From positions 1 through 64,000 of the forward strand of contig CBDBOO010000052.1 of the NCBI GenBank assembly GCA_965208385.1: a stretch of DNA of 64,000 nucleotides, read 5' to 3'. The position numbers and the translations under genes were made by a program. The number at the start of each line of letters is the position of its first letter. Within the stretch, counting starts at the first letter, position 1. Of this stretch, positions 8,121-17,497 are shown in pieces. The notes under the pieces are model-generated. The model did no database searches. It was not told the DNA's origin and saw only the letters and a program-made list of their open reading frames with translations. Source of the stretch: Endozoicomonas sp965208385 (GTDB lineage: Bacteria; Pseudomonadota; Gammaproteobacteria; Pseudomonadales; Endozoicomonadaceae).

Positions 8121-10625
8121 TGAGTACTGCCAGGACGCGCAATGAAGCGGATACCCGTGCCGAACTGATTGACCCCAAACTCAAAGCCGCAGGCTGGAGT
8201 GTGGTGGAGCAGAGTTTCATTCGGCGTGAGGTGATTTGTCCTGGCATTATTTTAACCGGCGGTAAGCGTGGCCCGACAGTCGATAGCGATTATGTGCTGG
8301 TGTACCGTGGTCGTAAGCTGGCGGCGGTGGAGGCCAAGAGAGAAGGTTTGAGCTACCACCGAAGGGGTGCGGCAGGCGAAGGATTACGCAACCCGGCTCC
8401 AGTGTCGACTGGCCTATGCCACCAATGGCCATGAGATTTACCAGATTGATATGCAAACTGGAGAGGCGAAGGAAGTTGATGACTACCTCTCCCCGGATGC
8501 CCTGTGGTCACTGACCTTTGCAGAGCAGGACAAGGAAGCCCCTGATTATAAGTCCGTCTGGCGAGGCAGGTTCAGCGCGATTCCCTTTGAAGCCAAAGGC
8601 GACTGGAAGCCACGGTACTATCAAGAGAACGCCATCAACAATGCACTGGAGGCGATAGCTGCCGGTGAGTCTCGCATACTGCTGACGCTGGCGACTGGCA
8701 CAGGTAAGACGTGTATCGCCTTCCAGACGGCATGGAAGCTGTTTCAAAGCCGCTGGAGCCTGAGCACACAGAAAGCGCCAGAGGCTTCACAGCGCCGCCC
8801 ACGCATCCTGTTTCTGGCAGATCGTAACGTACTGGCCAATCAAGCCTTTAACGACTTCTCCGCCTTTGGTGACGATGCCATTGTGCGCATCGCCCCAGAC
8901 GCCATTAAAAAGAAGGGGCAGGTGCCCAAGAATGGCAGCGTGTTCTTCACCATCTTCCAGACCTTTATGAGCGGGAAGGATGAAGACGGCAACGATGCAC
9001 CGTACTTTGGTGACTACCCGGCGGACTTCTTCGACCTGATCGTGATTGATGAGTGTCACCGTGGCGGTGCCAATGATGAAAGCAGCTGGCGGGATATTCT
9101 CAACTACTTCAGCCCGGCGGTGCAGCTGGGTTTAACGGCCACACCAAAACGCACCGAGAATGCCGACACCTACGGCTACTTCGGTGAGCCTGTGTACGTT
9201 TATACCTTGAAAGAGGGCATCAACGACGGCTTCTTAACCCCGTTCAAGGTGTACCCCATTGTCGGCACGATGGATGAGTATGTGTATACCCCAGGTGACG
9301 GTGTGGTGGTGCAGGGTGAGCCGGAACCGGGCAAGCTTTATAAAGAAGGCGACTTTAACCGAACCATTACCATACCGGCCCGTGAACAGAAGCGGGTGCA
9401 TTACTGGATGGATCGGATGAACCCGCAGCACAAAACCATCGTCTTCTGTGCCACCCAGGCACATGCGGGCATGGTGCGTGATTTCATCAATCAATATGCG
9501 GTGAAGAAGGGCTGGACAACCAACACCAGCTACTGTGTGCGCGTAACCGCCAATGACGGTGCAGCCGGTGAGAATGACCTCAATACGTTCTCTGATAACG
9601 AGAAAACCATTCCCACCATTCTCACGACATCACGCAAACTCTCAACAGGGGTCGATGCCCGCAACGTGCGCAACATCGTATTGATGCGCCCCTGCAACAA
9701 CATGATTGAGTTTAAGCAGATTATCGGGCGCGGTACGCGGGTGTATGAAGGCAAAGAGTTCTTCACCATCTACGACTTCGTAAAAGCCCACCATAACTTT
9801 TCTGACCCTGAGTGGGATGGCGAACCGATAGCGCCAGAGCCTTGTGAGAAGTGTGGAGAAAGCCCCTGCGTTTGCGAGAAGGAACCCTGTGCAGAGTGTG
9901 GTTTCCACCCTTGTGTCTGCCCCAAACCCGCCTGTCCGGAATGTGGACAGCAGCCTTGTGTTTGTGGTCCAAAGCCTTGTGCAGTCTGCGGAGATTCACC
10001 GTGTAGCTGCGAATCAACACCTCGACCTGAGAAAATCACCATCAAACTCCATGATGGCAAAGCACGACAGATTCAGCACATCTCTTCCGTCATGTACTGG
10101 GGGCCAGACGGTAAACCTATTACCGCAAAAGAATTTATCGAGCGTATGTTCGGAGACCTGCCCCGCTTCTTTGCCAACGAAGACCAGCTGCGAGAGATTT
10201 GGGGCGACCCTGACACACGAGAAAAGCTTCGTCAGGATCTCACAGAAGCAGGCTATGACGGTGAAAAACTCGACAGCATGAAAGAGCTGATAGATGCCCA
10301 GGACAGCGATGTGTACGACGTTCTGGCCTATGTCGCTTATGCGGCTGAACCCTGCACTCGCCAGGAGCGCGTCGAGAAGGCCAGGCCCTTAATCTACAGT
10401 GCTTTCGGTGATGAGAAGCAGCAGGAGTTCATCAACTTTGTGCTGGATAAGTACGTGCAGGATGATGTGGATGAGCTGGCTAAGGGAAAGATGCGCAGCA
10501 TGGTGGAGCTGAAGTACAACACCATTAGTGATGCTGCTGAAGAGCTTAATTGTGCACCTGTTGTTATTGGGCAAACGTTTAGAGGGTTTCAGAAGTATTT
10601 GTATCAGACGGCTACGATGAGCTGA
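8120..10625 (+). pseudogene. hsdR: Type I restriction enzyme motor/nuclease subunit, one frameshift, Cys-rich insert
   Basis: The first frame (8120-8434) carries the PD-(D/E)XK nuclease strand (SDYVLVYRGRKLAAVEAKRE). One extra base near 8358 moves the expected sequence (TEGVRQAKDYATRLQC) to the frame running 8367-10625. That frame has the SF2 motor: Walker A TGTGKT, DECH box, TATPKR and GRGTR. After the motor (9837-10020) sits a cysteine-rich insert with four PCxxCGxxPCVC-type units, probable zinc ribbons or knuckles. The remainder matches the HsdR C-terminal domain. With the nuclease domain separated from the motor, no complete subunit is made. An internal start at 8367 could still make a nuclease-less helicase. 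Confidence 0.88.
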
Positions 10626-10672
10626 GTATTGATATTAGTATCAACAAGTTTTTAATGGTCACCTGAAAGGTT

Positions 10673-10701
10673 AAACCCACCGGCATTGGCCGGTGGGTTT
10701 T
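10673..10701. terminator. Intrinsic terminator between hsdR and glmS
   Basis: Strong GC-rich stem AAACCCACCGGC/GCCGGTGGGTTT with a 4-base loop and T residues on the plus-strand side; the A-run on the left gives Ts on the other strand. It lies between the convergent ends of hsdR and glmS and probably works in both directions. Confidence 0.85.
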
Positions 10702-10772
10702 GAGCGTTAATTTAAGAATTTCATTTTTTAACGCGCCTGAAAAGAAGTAACAAGTTCAGGAAAAAACAGTAT

Positions 10773-12605
10773 TTATTCCACAGTCACCGACTTGGCCAGA
10801 TTACGGGGCTGGTCTACATCCGTGCCTTTGATAATCGCCACGTAGTAAGACAGCAGCTGCAGTGGAATGGTGTACAGAATCGGTGCTACTACTTCCGGCA
10901 CTTCTTCTACCGGCAGAACACGCACTCCGTCGCCTTCCAGCATGCTGGCGTTTTTGTCAGCAAACACAAACAGCTGACCACCACGGGCTCGTACTTCTTC
11001 CATATTGGATTTCAGTTTTTCCAGCAGGTCGTTGTTTGGAGCGACTACGATAACGGGCATGTCTTTGTCGATGAGCGCCAGCGGGCCATGCTTGAGTTCA
11101 CCGGCAGCATAGGCTTCAGCATGAATGTAGGAGATTTCCTTCAGCTTCAGCGCACCTTCCATGGCAATGGGGTACTGGGTGCCACGTCCGAGAAACAGAC
11201 TGTGATGTTTGTCGGCAAAGGCTTCTGCCATGGTTTCTATGTCATTGCTGAGAGTCAGGGTCTGCTTGATGGCTCCGGGCAGTTCACGCAGTGCCTTAAC
11301 GACACCGGCTTCCTGTTCTTCGGTCATGCCGGTATGACGGCCAATGGCTGTCACCAGCATCAGCAGGGCTGCCAGCTGAGTGGTGAAGGCTTTGGTGGAT
11401 GCCACACCAATCTCTGCTCCGGCACGGGTCATCATGGCCATATCAGATTCACGAACCATGGAAGAACCCGGTACGTTACAGATGCTTAAAGACGCCATGT
11501 AGCCTTGTTCTTTAGCCAGTTTCAGAGCGGCCAGGGTATCGGCAGTTTCTCCGGATTGGGAGATGGTGACAAACAGGCAATCTTTTGGCACAAAGGATTT
11601 GCGGTAACGAAATTCCGAGGCAATTTCTACCCGACAGGCAATACCAGCGAGCTCTTCAAACCAGTAACGGGCAACCATGGCCGCATGATAGCTGGTACCA
11701 CAGGCGACAATTTGTACCGCTTTGGTTTTAGCCAGAATCTCTATGCCGTTATCACCGAGCATATCCAGATTCAGCTTACGTTCGGTTAAGCGGCCTTCCA
11801 GGGTATTGGCAATGGCGTCCGGCTGCTCATGGATTTCTTTGAGCATGTAGTGACGGTACTGCCCTTTATCTCCGGAATCGTGCTCAATTTCGCTATCTTT
11901 TGCTTCACGTTCAACCGGCTCGCCGTTCGTGTTCAGAACACTGACTTTCTGACGGGTAACTTCTGCCACATCGCCTTCTTCCAGGAACATAAAACGACGA
12001 GTGACCGGGAACAGTGCCAACTGGTCAGAGGCAATGAAGTGTTCGTCGATACCAACACCAATAACCAGCGGGCTGCCGGAACGGGCGACGATCAGGCGTT
12101 CAGTGTCTGACCGGTCCATTACCACCATGCCATAAGCTCCGTCCAGCTGAGTTACGACACTCTGGACAGCACTTAACAGGGAGTCATTCTTTTTCAGCTC
12201 ATGATTTACCAGATGGGCAATAACTTCGGTGTCGGTATCGGAGTTGAATTGATAGCCTTCAGCCTGCAGAAATTGTCTCAGTTCCCCATGGTTTTCAATA
12301 ATACCATTGTGTACAACGGCAATATTCTCACCGGACACATGAGGGTGAGCATTGCGTTCGTTGGGTGCACCATGAGTGGCCCAGCGGGTGTGTGCTATAC
12401 CTGTGCCGCCTTTTAAAGGCGACTGGTCCATTGCATCGCTGAGTTCAGATACCTTGCCGGTTCGGCGCAATCGTTGCAGCTCGCCGTTTTCATCAACAAT
12501 GGCAACACCCGCAGAATCATAACCGCGGTATTCAAGACGACGAAGTCCTTCTAACAGAATGCTGGCCACATCCCTTTGCGCTACAGCACCGACAATGCCA
12601 CACAT
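10773..12605 (-). CDS. glmS: Glutamine-fructose-6-phosphate aminotransferase (isomerizing)
   Basis: 610 residues, the standard length. It makes glucosamine-6-phosphate from fructose-6-phosphate and glutamine, the first step to UDP-GlcNAc for peptidoglycan and LPS. The sequence starts MCGIVGAV, giving the N-terminal nucleophile Cys after Met removal. The glutaminase domain has HTRWATHG and the asparagine loop, followed by two SIS sugar-isomerase domains (CGTSYHAA, SQSGETADT) and the conserved C-terminal LAKSVTVE. It lies 67 bases downstream of glmU on the same strand, the usual glmUS order. No glmS ribozyme or Rho-independent leader was recognised in the short gap. Confidence 0.97.
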   Translation of the reverse strand: MCGIVGAVAQRDVASILLEGLRRLEYRGYDSAGVAIVDENGELQRLRRTGKVSELSDAMDQSPLKGGTGIAHTRWATHGAPNERNAHPHVSGENIAVVHNGIIENHGELRQFLQAEGYQFNSDTDTEVIAHLVNHELKKNDSLLSAVQSVVTQLDGAYGMVVMDRSDTERLIVARSGSPLVIGVGIDEHFIASDQLALFPVTRRFMFLEEGDVAEVTRQKVSVLNTNGEPVEREAKDSEIEHDSGDKGQYRHYMLKEIHEQPDAIANTLEGRLTERKLNLDMLGDNGIEILAKTKAVQIVACGTSYHAAMVARYWFEELAGIACRVEIASEFRYRKSFVPKDCLFVTISQSGETADTLAALKLAKEQGYMASLSICNVPGSSMVRESDMAMMTRAGAEIGVASTKAFTTQLAALLMLVTAIGRHTGMTEEQEAGVVKALRELPGAIKQTLTLSNDIETMAEAFADKHHSLFLGRGTQYPIAMEGALKLKEISYIHAEAYAAGELKHGPLALIDKDMPVIVVAPNNDLLEKLKSNMEEVRARGGQLFVFADKNASMLEGDGVRVLPVEEVPEVVAPILYTIPLQLLSYYVAIIKGTDVDQPRNLAKSVTVE

Positions 12606-12672
12606 ATTTCATTTACCTTTAATTTATAAACAGTATTAATTATCTGAAATTCAGAAGAGCACGGAGCCCTGA

Positions 12673-14049
12673 TTAATCTTTTTTTACCGGACGCTGCCAG
12701 CCTTCAATATTACGCTGACGACCACGGGCAACGCCCAGATGACCATCCGGTACTTTGGAGGTAATAGTCGATCCGGCAGCCGTAGTGCTGCCTTCACCAA
12801 TGACCACAGGCGCCACCAGGGAACTGTTGGTTCCTATGAAAGCACCATCGCCAATAGTGGTTTTGTGTTTGTTGACACCATCATAGTTACAGGTGACAGT
12901 GCCTGCTCCTACGTTTACGCCTGCGCCAATGTCGGCGTCACCAATATAAGTGAGATGCCCTACTTTACTGCCAGCGCCTATGGTGGATTTTTTGATTTCT
13001 ACAAAATTACCCACATGGGCATTGTCTGCCAGTTCGGTACCCGGACGCAGACGTGCAAAAGGTCCCACCTGACAACCGGCTGCAACCACGGCATTTTCAA
13101 GTACAGAATTGGCTTTGATTCGTGCGCCTTTACCAATACGGGAGTTGCGAATTATACAGCCGGGTTCTATGACAACATTATCAGACAGCTCAACCTCACC
13201 TTCCAGCACCACATTGATATCCAGCACTACGTCACGACCGGCACTGACGTTGCCCCGAACATCAAGCCGTGCCGGATCAGCAATGGTGACACCATCAATG
13301 AGGAGTTGGGTGGCAATTTGCTTCTGGTAAGCCCGTTCGAGTTCTGCCAGTTGAATACGGCTGTTAACGCCCTCAACTTCGGATGCTTCCCGGGGCTGTA
13401 CATGGACAACCTGTGTTTCTTCAGCAACGGCCATGGAGACAATATCGGTGAGATAGAATTCCTGCTGGGTATTATCATTGCCAATATTTCTGATCCAGCT
13501 GCCCAGCCTGGAACCCGGTATCGCCATGATGCCTGTGTTGACTTCCCTGATGCTGAGCTGCTCTTCAGTGGCATCCTTGTGTTCGACAATGGCCTGAATA
13601 TAACCGTCGGCATTCCTGACGATGCGTCCATAACCGGAAGGATCGGGCAGGTTAATGGTTAGCAGTCCAAGGCGTTCTCCGTCACAAGCCGCTACCAGCG
13701 CCTGCAGGGTTGATGCCTTGATTAATGGCACATCGCCATAGAGCACCAGAACCACATCGGCACCCTGGCAACCGGGCAAAGACTGCTGAACAGCATGACC
13801 CGTTCCCAGTTGTTCGGTCTGTTCCACCCAGTTCAGGTCGTGATGACCCAGAGCTGATTTTACCTGATCGGAGCCATGACCTATGACGACGTGGATCTGG
13901 CCTTCTCCCAGTATTTTCTGGGTTTCCCTTGCGCTGGTAATAACGTGTTCAAGCATTGGTTTGCCAGCAATAGGGTGTAATACCTTGGGCATGCTGGACT
14001 TCATTCGACTGCCCTGTCCGGCAGCAAGAATGACTATATCGGCTCTCAT
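12673..14049 (-). CDS. glmU: Bifunctional UDP-N-acetylglucosamine pyrophosphorylase / glucosamine-1-phosphate N-acetyltransferase
   Basis: It completes UDP-GlcNAc synthesis: acetylates glucosamine-1-phosphate, then couples it to UTP. The N-terminal Rossmann domain has LAAGQGSRMKSSMPKVLHP; the C-terminal half is a left-handed beta-helix of hexapeptide repeats, with GTVTCNYDG near the acetyltransferase site. From the Met of MRADIVILAAG the protein is 458 residues, close to the E. coli enzyme. In-frame Mets at 14061 and 14088 would add 4 or 13 residues; 14049 was chosen from family alignment. It is probably co-transcribed with glmS. Confidence 0.95.
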   Translation of the reverse strand: MRADIVILAAGQGSRMKSSMPKVLHPIAGKPMLEHVITSARETQKILGEGQIHVVIGHGSDQVKSALGHHDLNWVEQTEQLGTGHAVQQSLPGCQGADVVLVLYGDVPLIKASTLQALVAACDGERLGLLTINLPDPSGYGRIVRNADGYIQAIVEHKDATEEQLSIREVNTGIMAIPGSRLGSWIRNIGNDNTQQEFYLTDIVSMAVAEETQVVHVQPREASEVEGVNSRIQLAELERAYQKQIATQLLIDGVTIADPARLDVRGNVSAGRDVVLDINVVLEGEVELSDNVVIEPGCIIRNSRIGKGARIKANSVLENAVVAAGCQVGPFARLRPGTELADNAHVGNFVEIKKSTIGAGSKVGHLTYIGDADIGAGVNVGAGTVTCNYDGVNKHKTTIGDGAFIGTNSSLVAPVVIGEGSTTAAGSTITSKVPDGHLGVARGRQRNIEGWQRPVKKD

Positions 14050-14115
14050 ATACAGGCTCATTAAATGTATGAATAAGCAATCAGACAACAGAAATCACAC
14101 TGAAACAGTGCATCG

Positions 14116-14177
14116 CAGGCGTTTCTGAAAATAGAAATTCTCAAAATAGAAAACATAATATTTTTCAGAAACGCCTG
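14116..14177. repeat. 17-bp inverted repeat upstream of glmU
   Basis: CAGGCGTTTCTGAAAAT (14116-14132) and its near-exact complement ending CAGAAACGCCTG (to 14177), separated by an AT-rich 28-base loop. It could fold in a glmU leader transcript, serve as an operator, or be a small dispersed palindrome. No T-run suggests termination. Confidence 0.6.
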
Positions 14178-14179
14178 TC

Positions 14180-14258
14180 ATATACTCATTTTCATTGAAA
14201 ATGTGGGCAGGCGGTAAGAGCCACCAACACCTCACATCCTCAAAGAGAATGAGTATAT
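14180..14258. repeat. 11-bp perfect inverted repeat, possible operator or hairpin
   Basis: ATATACTCATT (14180-14190) and AATGAGTATAT (14248-14258) are exact complements 57 bases apart, in the space shared by the divergent glmU and TrmB-like genes. TrmB-type regulators bind palindromes, so autoregulation is possible, but this is inference only. The rest of 14089-14412 holds no gene. Confidence 0.5.
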
Positions 14259-14412
14259 TCAAAAAGACTGAGGGAAGTCTGATCGTTAAATAGGGTGCAG
14301 GATTACGTGATCATTCATTTGTTTATTGATGACAAATCCCGACAATACATTTAAGAGATTATCTTATATAGTGTAAAATACAACTCCTCTTGTCATAAGA
14401 AAATTGACAACA

Positions 14413-15153
14413 ATGAATCTCGACGTTCTTGAACAGCTTGGTCTCAGCTCCAGAGAGATCGATATCTATCTGGCTCTTTTGAAATCAGGCTCAGCATCCA
14501 TAAGGGATATTGCCGCACAATCCGGCATAAACCGTGGCAGCACTTATGAAACACTGAAAGAACTGGCCAATAAAGGCATTGTCAGTTATTTCCCGAAAGG
14601 TAAGCGTCGTATATTTTCAGCAGAACCTCCGGAAAAGCTTCTGGATATTGCTGAAGAAAAGCGGCAGTTGCTGGAAAGCGGCATAGAAGAAATGAAGCAT
14701 CGGCTGATTCCTCAGCTGAATCATTTAAAGCCGGATTTCAATACCGGAAATGTCCGGTTTTATGAAGGCGACAGTGGCATTGAAATTGTTCTCAGGGATA
14801 TTCTGAACACTGTGGCCCAGCAGGAAGAAAAAATATACAGCGTTTTTTCATCCAAACTGATTCGGCAGCACCTGTACAGGCCCTTTCCCAATTATACCCA
14901 ACAGCGGATTCGCAGAAATATCAATGTGAGGGTAATCGCTATTGGTGATGGTGGTGAAGATGCGGATTTATCAGAACGCAAATGGATTGATGCCAAGGGC
15001 AGAATCGATGCCAGCTATATTGCTATTTATCCACCCAAAGTGGCCATGATATCTCTGGCTTCCCGCGACTACCCCGTGGCTGTGGTTATGGAATCCCGGG
15101 AGATTGCCGCGGCTCAACAAATTATTTTTGATACGCTCTGGAGTACGCTCTGA
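14413..15153 (+). CDS. TrmB-family HTH transcriptional regulator
   Basis: About 246 residues from the ATG at 14413 (an in-frame TTG lies at 14404). The N-terminal winged helix-turn-helix (LGLSSREIDIYLALLKSG, then DIAAQSGINRGSTYETLKEL) has the TrmB signature; a short coiled linker and a C-terminal effector-binding domain follow (EGDSGIEIVLRDIL, YIAIYPPKVAMISL). TrmB proteins are mostly sugar- or metabolite-responsive repressors or activators. It is divergent from glmU, next to inverted repeats that could be its operator. No ligand can be named. It stands alone, with no operon partner closer than 200 bases. Confidence 0.75.
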   Translation: MNLDVLEQLGLSSREIDIYLALLKSGSASIRDIAAQSGINRGSTYETLKELANKGIVSYFPKGKRRIFSAEPPEKLLDIAEEKRQLLESGIEEMKHRLIPQLNHLKPDFNTGNVRFYEGDSGIEIVLRDILNTVAQQEEKIYSVFSSKLIRQHLYRPFPNYTQQRIRRNINVRVIAIGDGGEDADLSERKWIDAKGRIDASYIAIYPPKVAMISLASRDYPVAVVMESREIAAAQQIIFDTLWSTL

Positions 15154-15364
15154 TCGTGGTGCCGATGCCGGCTTCTTAGAAGTTTTTGATTCTTGATTTA
15201 CTTCATCAGTGATTAATTTTTCGCCTTATTCTTAACTTTAAAACCTTCCTCCTGCCACTATTACAAAAAACTTTCAATTCAAGGGCACTTAACAAACGCA
15301 TCAACCATATCTCCAGTGGTATATTTCTTTATGTAATATTCATTCCAGATAAAAATGTGATTCC

Positions 15365-16249
15365 ATGTCCTATGTCCGGCCAATATTTGTAGTTATCTGT
15401 GCCAGCCTGTTTACGATAGCAGTGCTGTTCATCAATACAGATACGCCTGAGGTGAAAAAAACCAACTATAAAACAGATAAAACTTACCGTTTTACCCTTC
15501 TTCAAACCAATGATATGGAAGAAAAGTATGTGTCTTCCATCAAGCAGCAGATTGACGATATCAGAGCTGAAATCAGCCAGCAGGGTGGATATTCATTGTT
15601 GATTTCCGGTGGTGATGTGATCAAGGAAAAAACCGGGGAAAATAATAGGGCAGCTATTATTGAATCCCTGAATAACCTGAATTACGACGCCATGATTGTG
15701 GGCAGCCTTGAATTTTATAATGGTCTTCAGAGTATTCGAGAGGCAGAAGGCCGAATTAATTTTCCTATGCTATCCGCTAATATATACACGGCAGAGACCG
15801 GATATCCTCTGTTTGATGCTTTCAGGGTCATTGAACTGGATGGGCTGAGTATTGGTGTTATCGGATTAACCGAAACACAGAACAGCCGAATTACCGATCT
15901 TGATAATATTAAAGATATTGATTTCAGAACACCGGTTGAAACCGCTCAATGGCTGGTTCCTGAATTGAAACAGCAAACCGATGTCGTTATTGCCGCTACT
16001 CATATGAACCATGACCGAACATCATTTCAGGGGGATACCTTTCTGGCTCAGGAAGTTGAAGGTCTGGATCTGGTGATTGGCGGACATTGCAGTAAAGCCG
16101 ACACTAAACCCCTGACAATAAATAACACCCTGGTTTTACAGGCCCGAACATGGAAAAACACCATTGCCCGGGTTGATTTTGAATTCAGAAATGGCCAGTT
16201 GAACATGACCAGTTATGAACTGATTCCAATGGCTTCTCAGGTGGAATAA
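15365..16249 (+). CDS. Membrane-anchored 5'-nucleotidase-like metallophosphoesterase, degenerate active site
   Basis: 294 residues: an N-terminal hydrophobic anchor or signal (about 7-24), then a calcineurin-like phosphoesterase domain of the UshA type with no C-terminal nucleotidase domain. Canonical metal motifs are altered: TNDxHG is TNDMEE (the histidine lost), GNHEF is GSLEF (Asn and His lost), while GGD, THMNH and GGHC remain. The intact relative at 40743-42389 keeps TNDNHG, GNHEFD and GGHSQ. The fold is probably kept but dinuclear metal catalysis should be lost or changed. It could be a binding protein or a decaying paralogue. It ends 13 bases before the convergent gspN. Confidence 0.78.
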   Translation: MSYVRPIFVVICASLFTIAVLFINTDTPEVKKTNYKTDKTYRFTLLQTNDMEEKYVSSIKQQIDDIRAEISQQGGYSLLISGGDVIKEKTGENNRAAIIESLNNLNYDAMIVGSLEFYNGLQSIREAEGRINFPMLSANIYTAETGYPLFDAFRVIELDGLSIGVIGLTETQNSRITDLDNIKDIDFRTPVETAQWLVPELKQQTDVVIAATHMNHDRTSFQGDTFLAQEVEGLDLVIGGHCSKADTKPLTINNTLVLQARTWKNTIARVDFEFRNGQLNMTSYELIPMASQVE

Positions 16250-16262
16250 ACCGATCGTCCGT

Positions 16263-17030
16263 TTATTGAAACTGGAATACAAATTGTCCGTTTTGCTCCT
16301 GAAGACCTGCCATTCTGAGCAGGTTATTCTGATCTTTATTCTCCGGTGACAGCGAACCATTGAACTGATAACGTCCATCGGCTGACAGTGTCAGTCGTGC
16401 TTCCAGAGAAAGGCTGCCGGTATCACGGATATCGGCAATAACAGCCTGATCCCTGCAACTCAGTTCAAGCTGTAACCCAACAGGTTCTGGCCACAGGGGA
16501 ATCTGCATATCGTGCATTTCAATCTGGCCCTGCAGCTTTTCACACCCGGTTCTGCTGATAATTGCTTCTTTAATATCCAGTTCAAGGTTGCCAGCCAGGC
16601 CTGCAGTGTATGGCAGGTTCAATGAGAAGGACTCCCTCATCAATTTTGACAGCTGAGCAAGGTCTGCCTGTCCCTGAACACCAGACATCAGCAGTTTATC
16701 GTCACTTAATAAAACCGCATTTCCGGAAACAGTTACCTCGGATACTTCGGCACTGAAGGCAACCTCAGGTTCCAAAATCATCATGGACCAGGGAGACAGC
16801 TGCCATTGGAGTTGATGCACAGATATACTATTAAATTCGGGAAATCCGGGAAATCCGGGCTTTGCCAGATGCCCCTGCCAGACACTGCCCTGAACAGATT
16901 GAGCGGTTACCGGCAGCCATTGTCCGGAAATCTGCATGGCCAGTTGTGCAGGGAATAAAGCCAATAGCCAGAAGGTAATCAGAAGGGTGGATAGTGATCC
17001 CCAGGAGAGAACTGCTTGCCAGTTTTTCAC
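16263..17030 (-). CDS. gspN: Type II secretion system protein N
   Basis: 255 residues with one N-terminal membrane segment (about 8-30) and a periplasmic beta-rich domain, typical of GspN, a bitopic inner-membrane accessory protein of the T2SS. It is the last gene of the gsp run, overlapping gspM by 4 bases. GspN is not essential in all systems; its presence shows the long C-to-N version of the operon. No lesion was seen. Confidence 0.82.
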   Translation of the reverse strand: MKNWQAVLSWGSLSTLLITFWLLALFPAQLAMQISGQWLPVTAQSVQGSVWQGHLAKPGFPGFPEFNSISVHQLQWQLSPWSMMILEPEVAFSAEVSEVTVSGNAVLLSDDKLLMSGVQGQADLAQLSKLMRESFSLNLPYTAGLAGNLELDIKEAIISRTGCEKLQGQIEMHDMQIPLWPEPVGLQLELSCRDQAVIADIRDTGSLSLEARLTLSADGRYQFNGSLSPENKDQNNLLRMAGLQEQNGQFVFQFQ

Positions 17031-17497
17031 CGGTTATCTCCCTGAAAAGTGACATTTCCGGAGACTCGTCCTGATTCTGAACGGGTCAGTTGCACGGTCT
17101 GTGTATTGATGCTGTTTTGTTCAAGAGAGGCCAGCCAGCTGACTACTGCAGTGAATGACTGGTTGTACAGTTCAGCCTGGCGGGTTTGTTGCTGATAGAC
17201 ACTCTTTTTATCCCAGAGCGCGTATCGTTTTCCTGCCCGGATGATCTGACTATCAACATTTCCCTTCTGAAGGTCGGTATCCTGTTTGATGATTGCTGAC
17301 ATAGTCTGCATTTCAGTCAGAGTCATCGTGCGACTGCTTACTTGTTTCTGTAGATTGGATTGCCAGTCAATAAGCCCTGTAATTGCCAGATAAAAGCTCA
17401 GAAACAGCGTCACAGGCAGGGCAGCCATCAACAACTTTTGTTCCCGGGTTGCCAGTGACTGCCACTTTTGCAGGGCTTGTTGTTTCAGAGAATTCAT
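17027..17497 (-). CDS. gspM: Type II secretion system protein M
   Basis: 156 residues: a short cytoplasmic start, a membrane helix at about 22-44 (LLMAALPVTLFLSFYLAITG) and a periplasmic ferredoxin-like domain. GspM is part of the inner-membrane platform and stabilises GspL. It overlaps gspL and gspN by 4 bases each (ATGA-type), so translation is coupled. Confidence 0.88.
   Translation of the reverse strand: MNSLKQQALQKWQSLATREQKLLMAALPVTLFLSFYLAITGLIDWQSNLQKQVSSRTMTLTEMQTMSAIIKQDTDLQKGNVDSQIIRAGKRYALWDKKSVYQQQTRQAELYNQSFTAVVSWLASLEQNSINTQTVQLTRSESGRVSGNVTFQGDNR

Noticed and set aside
8300..8400. Programmed frameshift in hsdR
   Set aside because: No slippery heptamer or following structure was seen at 8358, and sister genes have random indels.
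12606..12672. glmS ribozyme upstream of glmS
   Set aside because: The gap to glmU is only 67 bases, too short, and the bacterium is not of the group that carries it.
12739..13662. 307-residue plus-strand open frame opposite glmU
   Set aside because: It overlaps the highly conserved GlmU beta-helix; the periodic codons of glmU create an antisense shadow.
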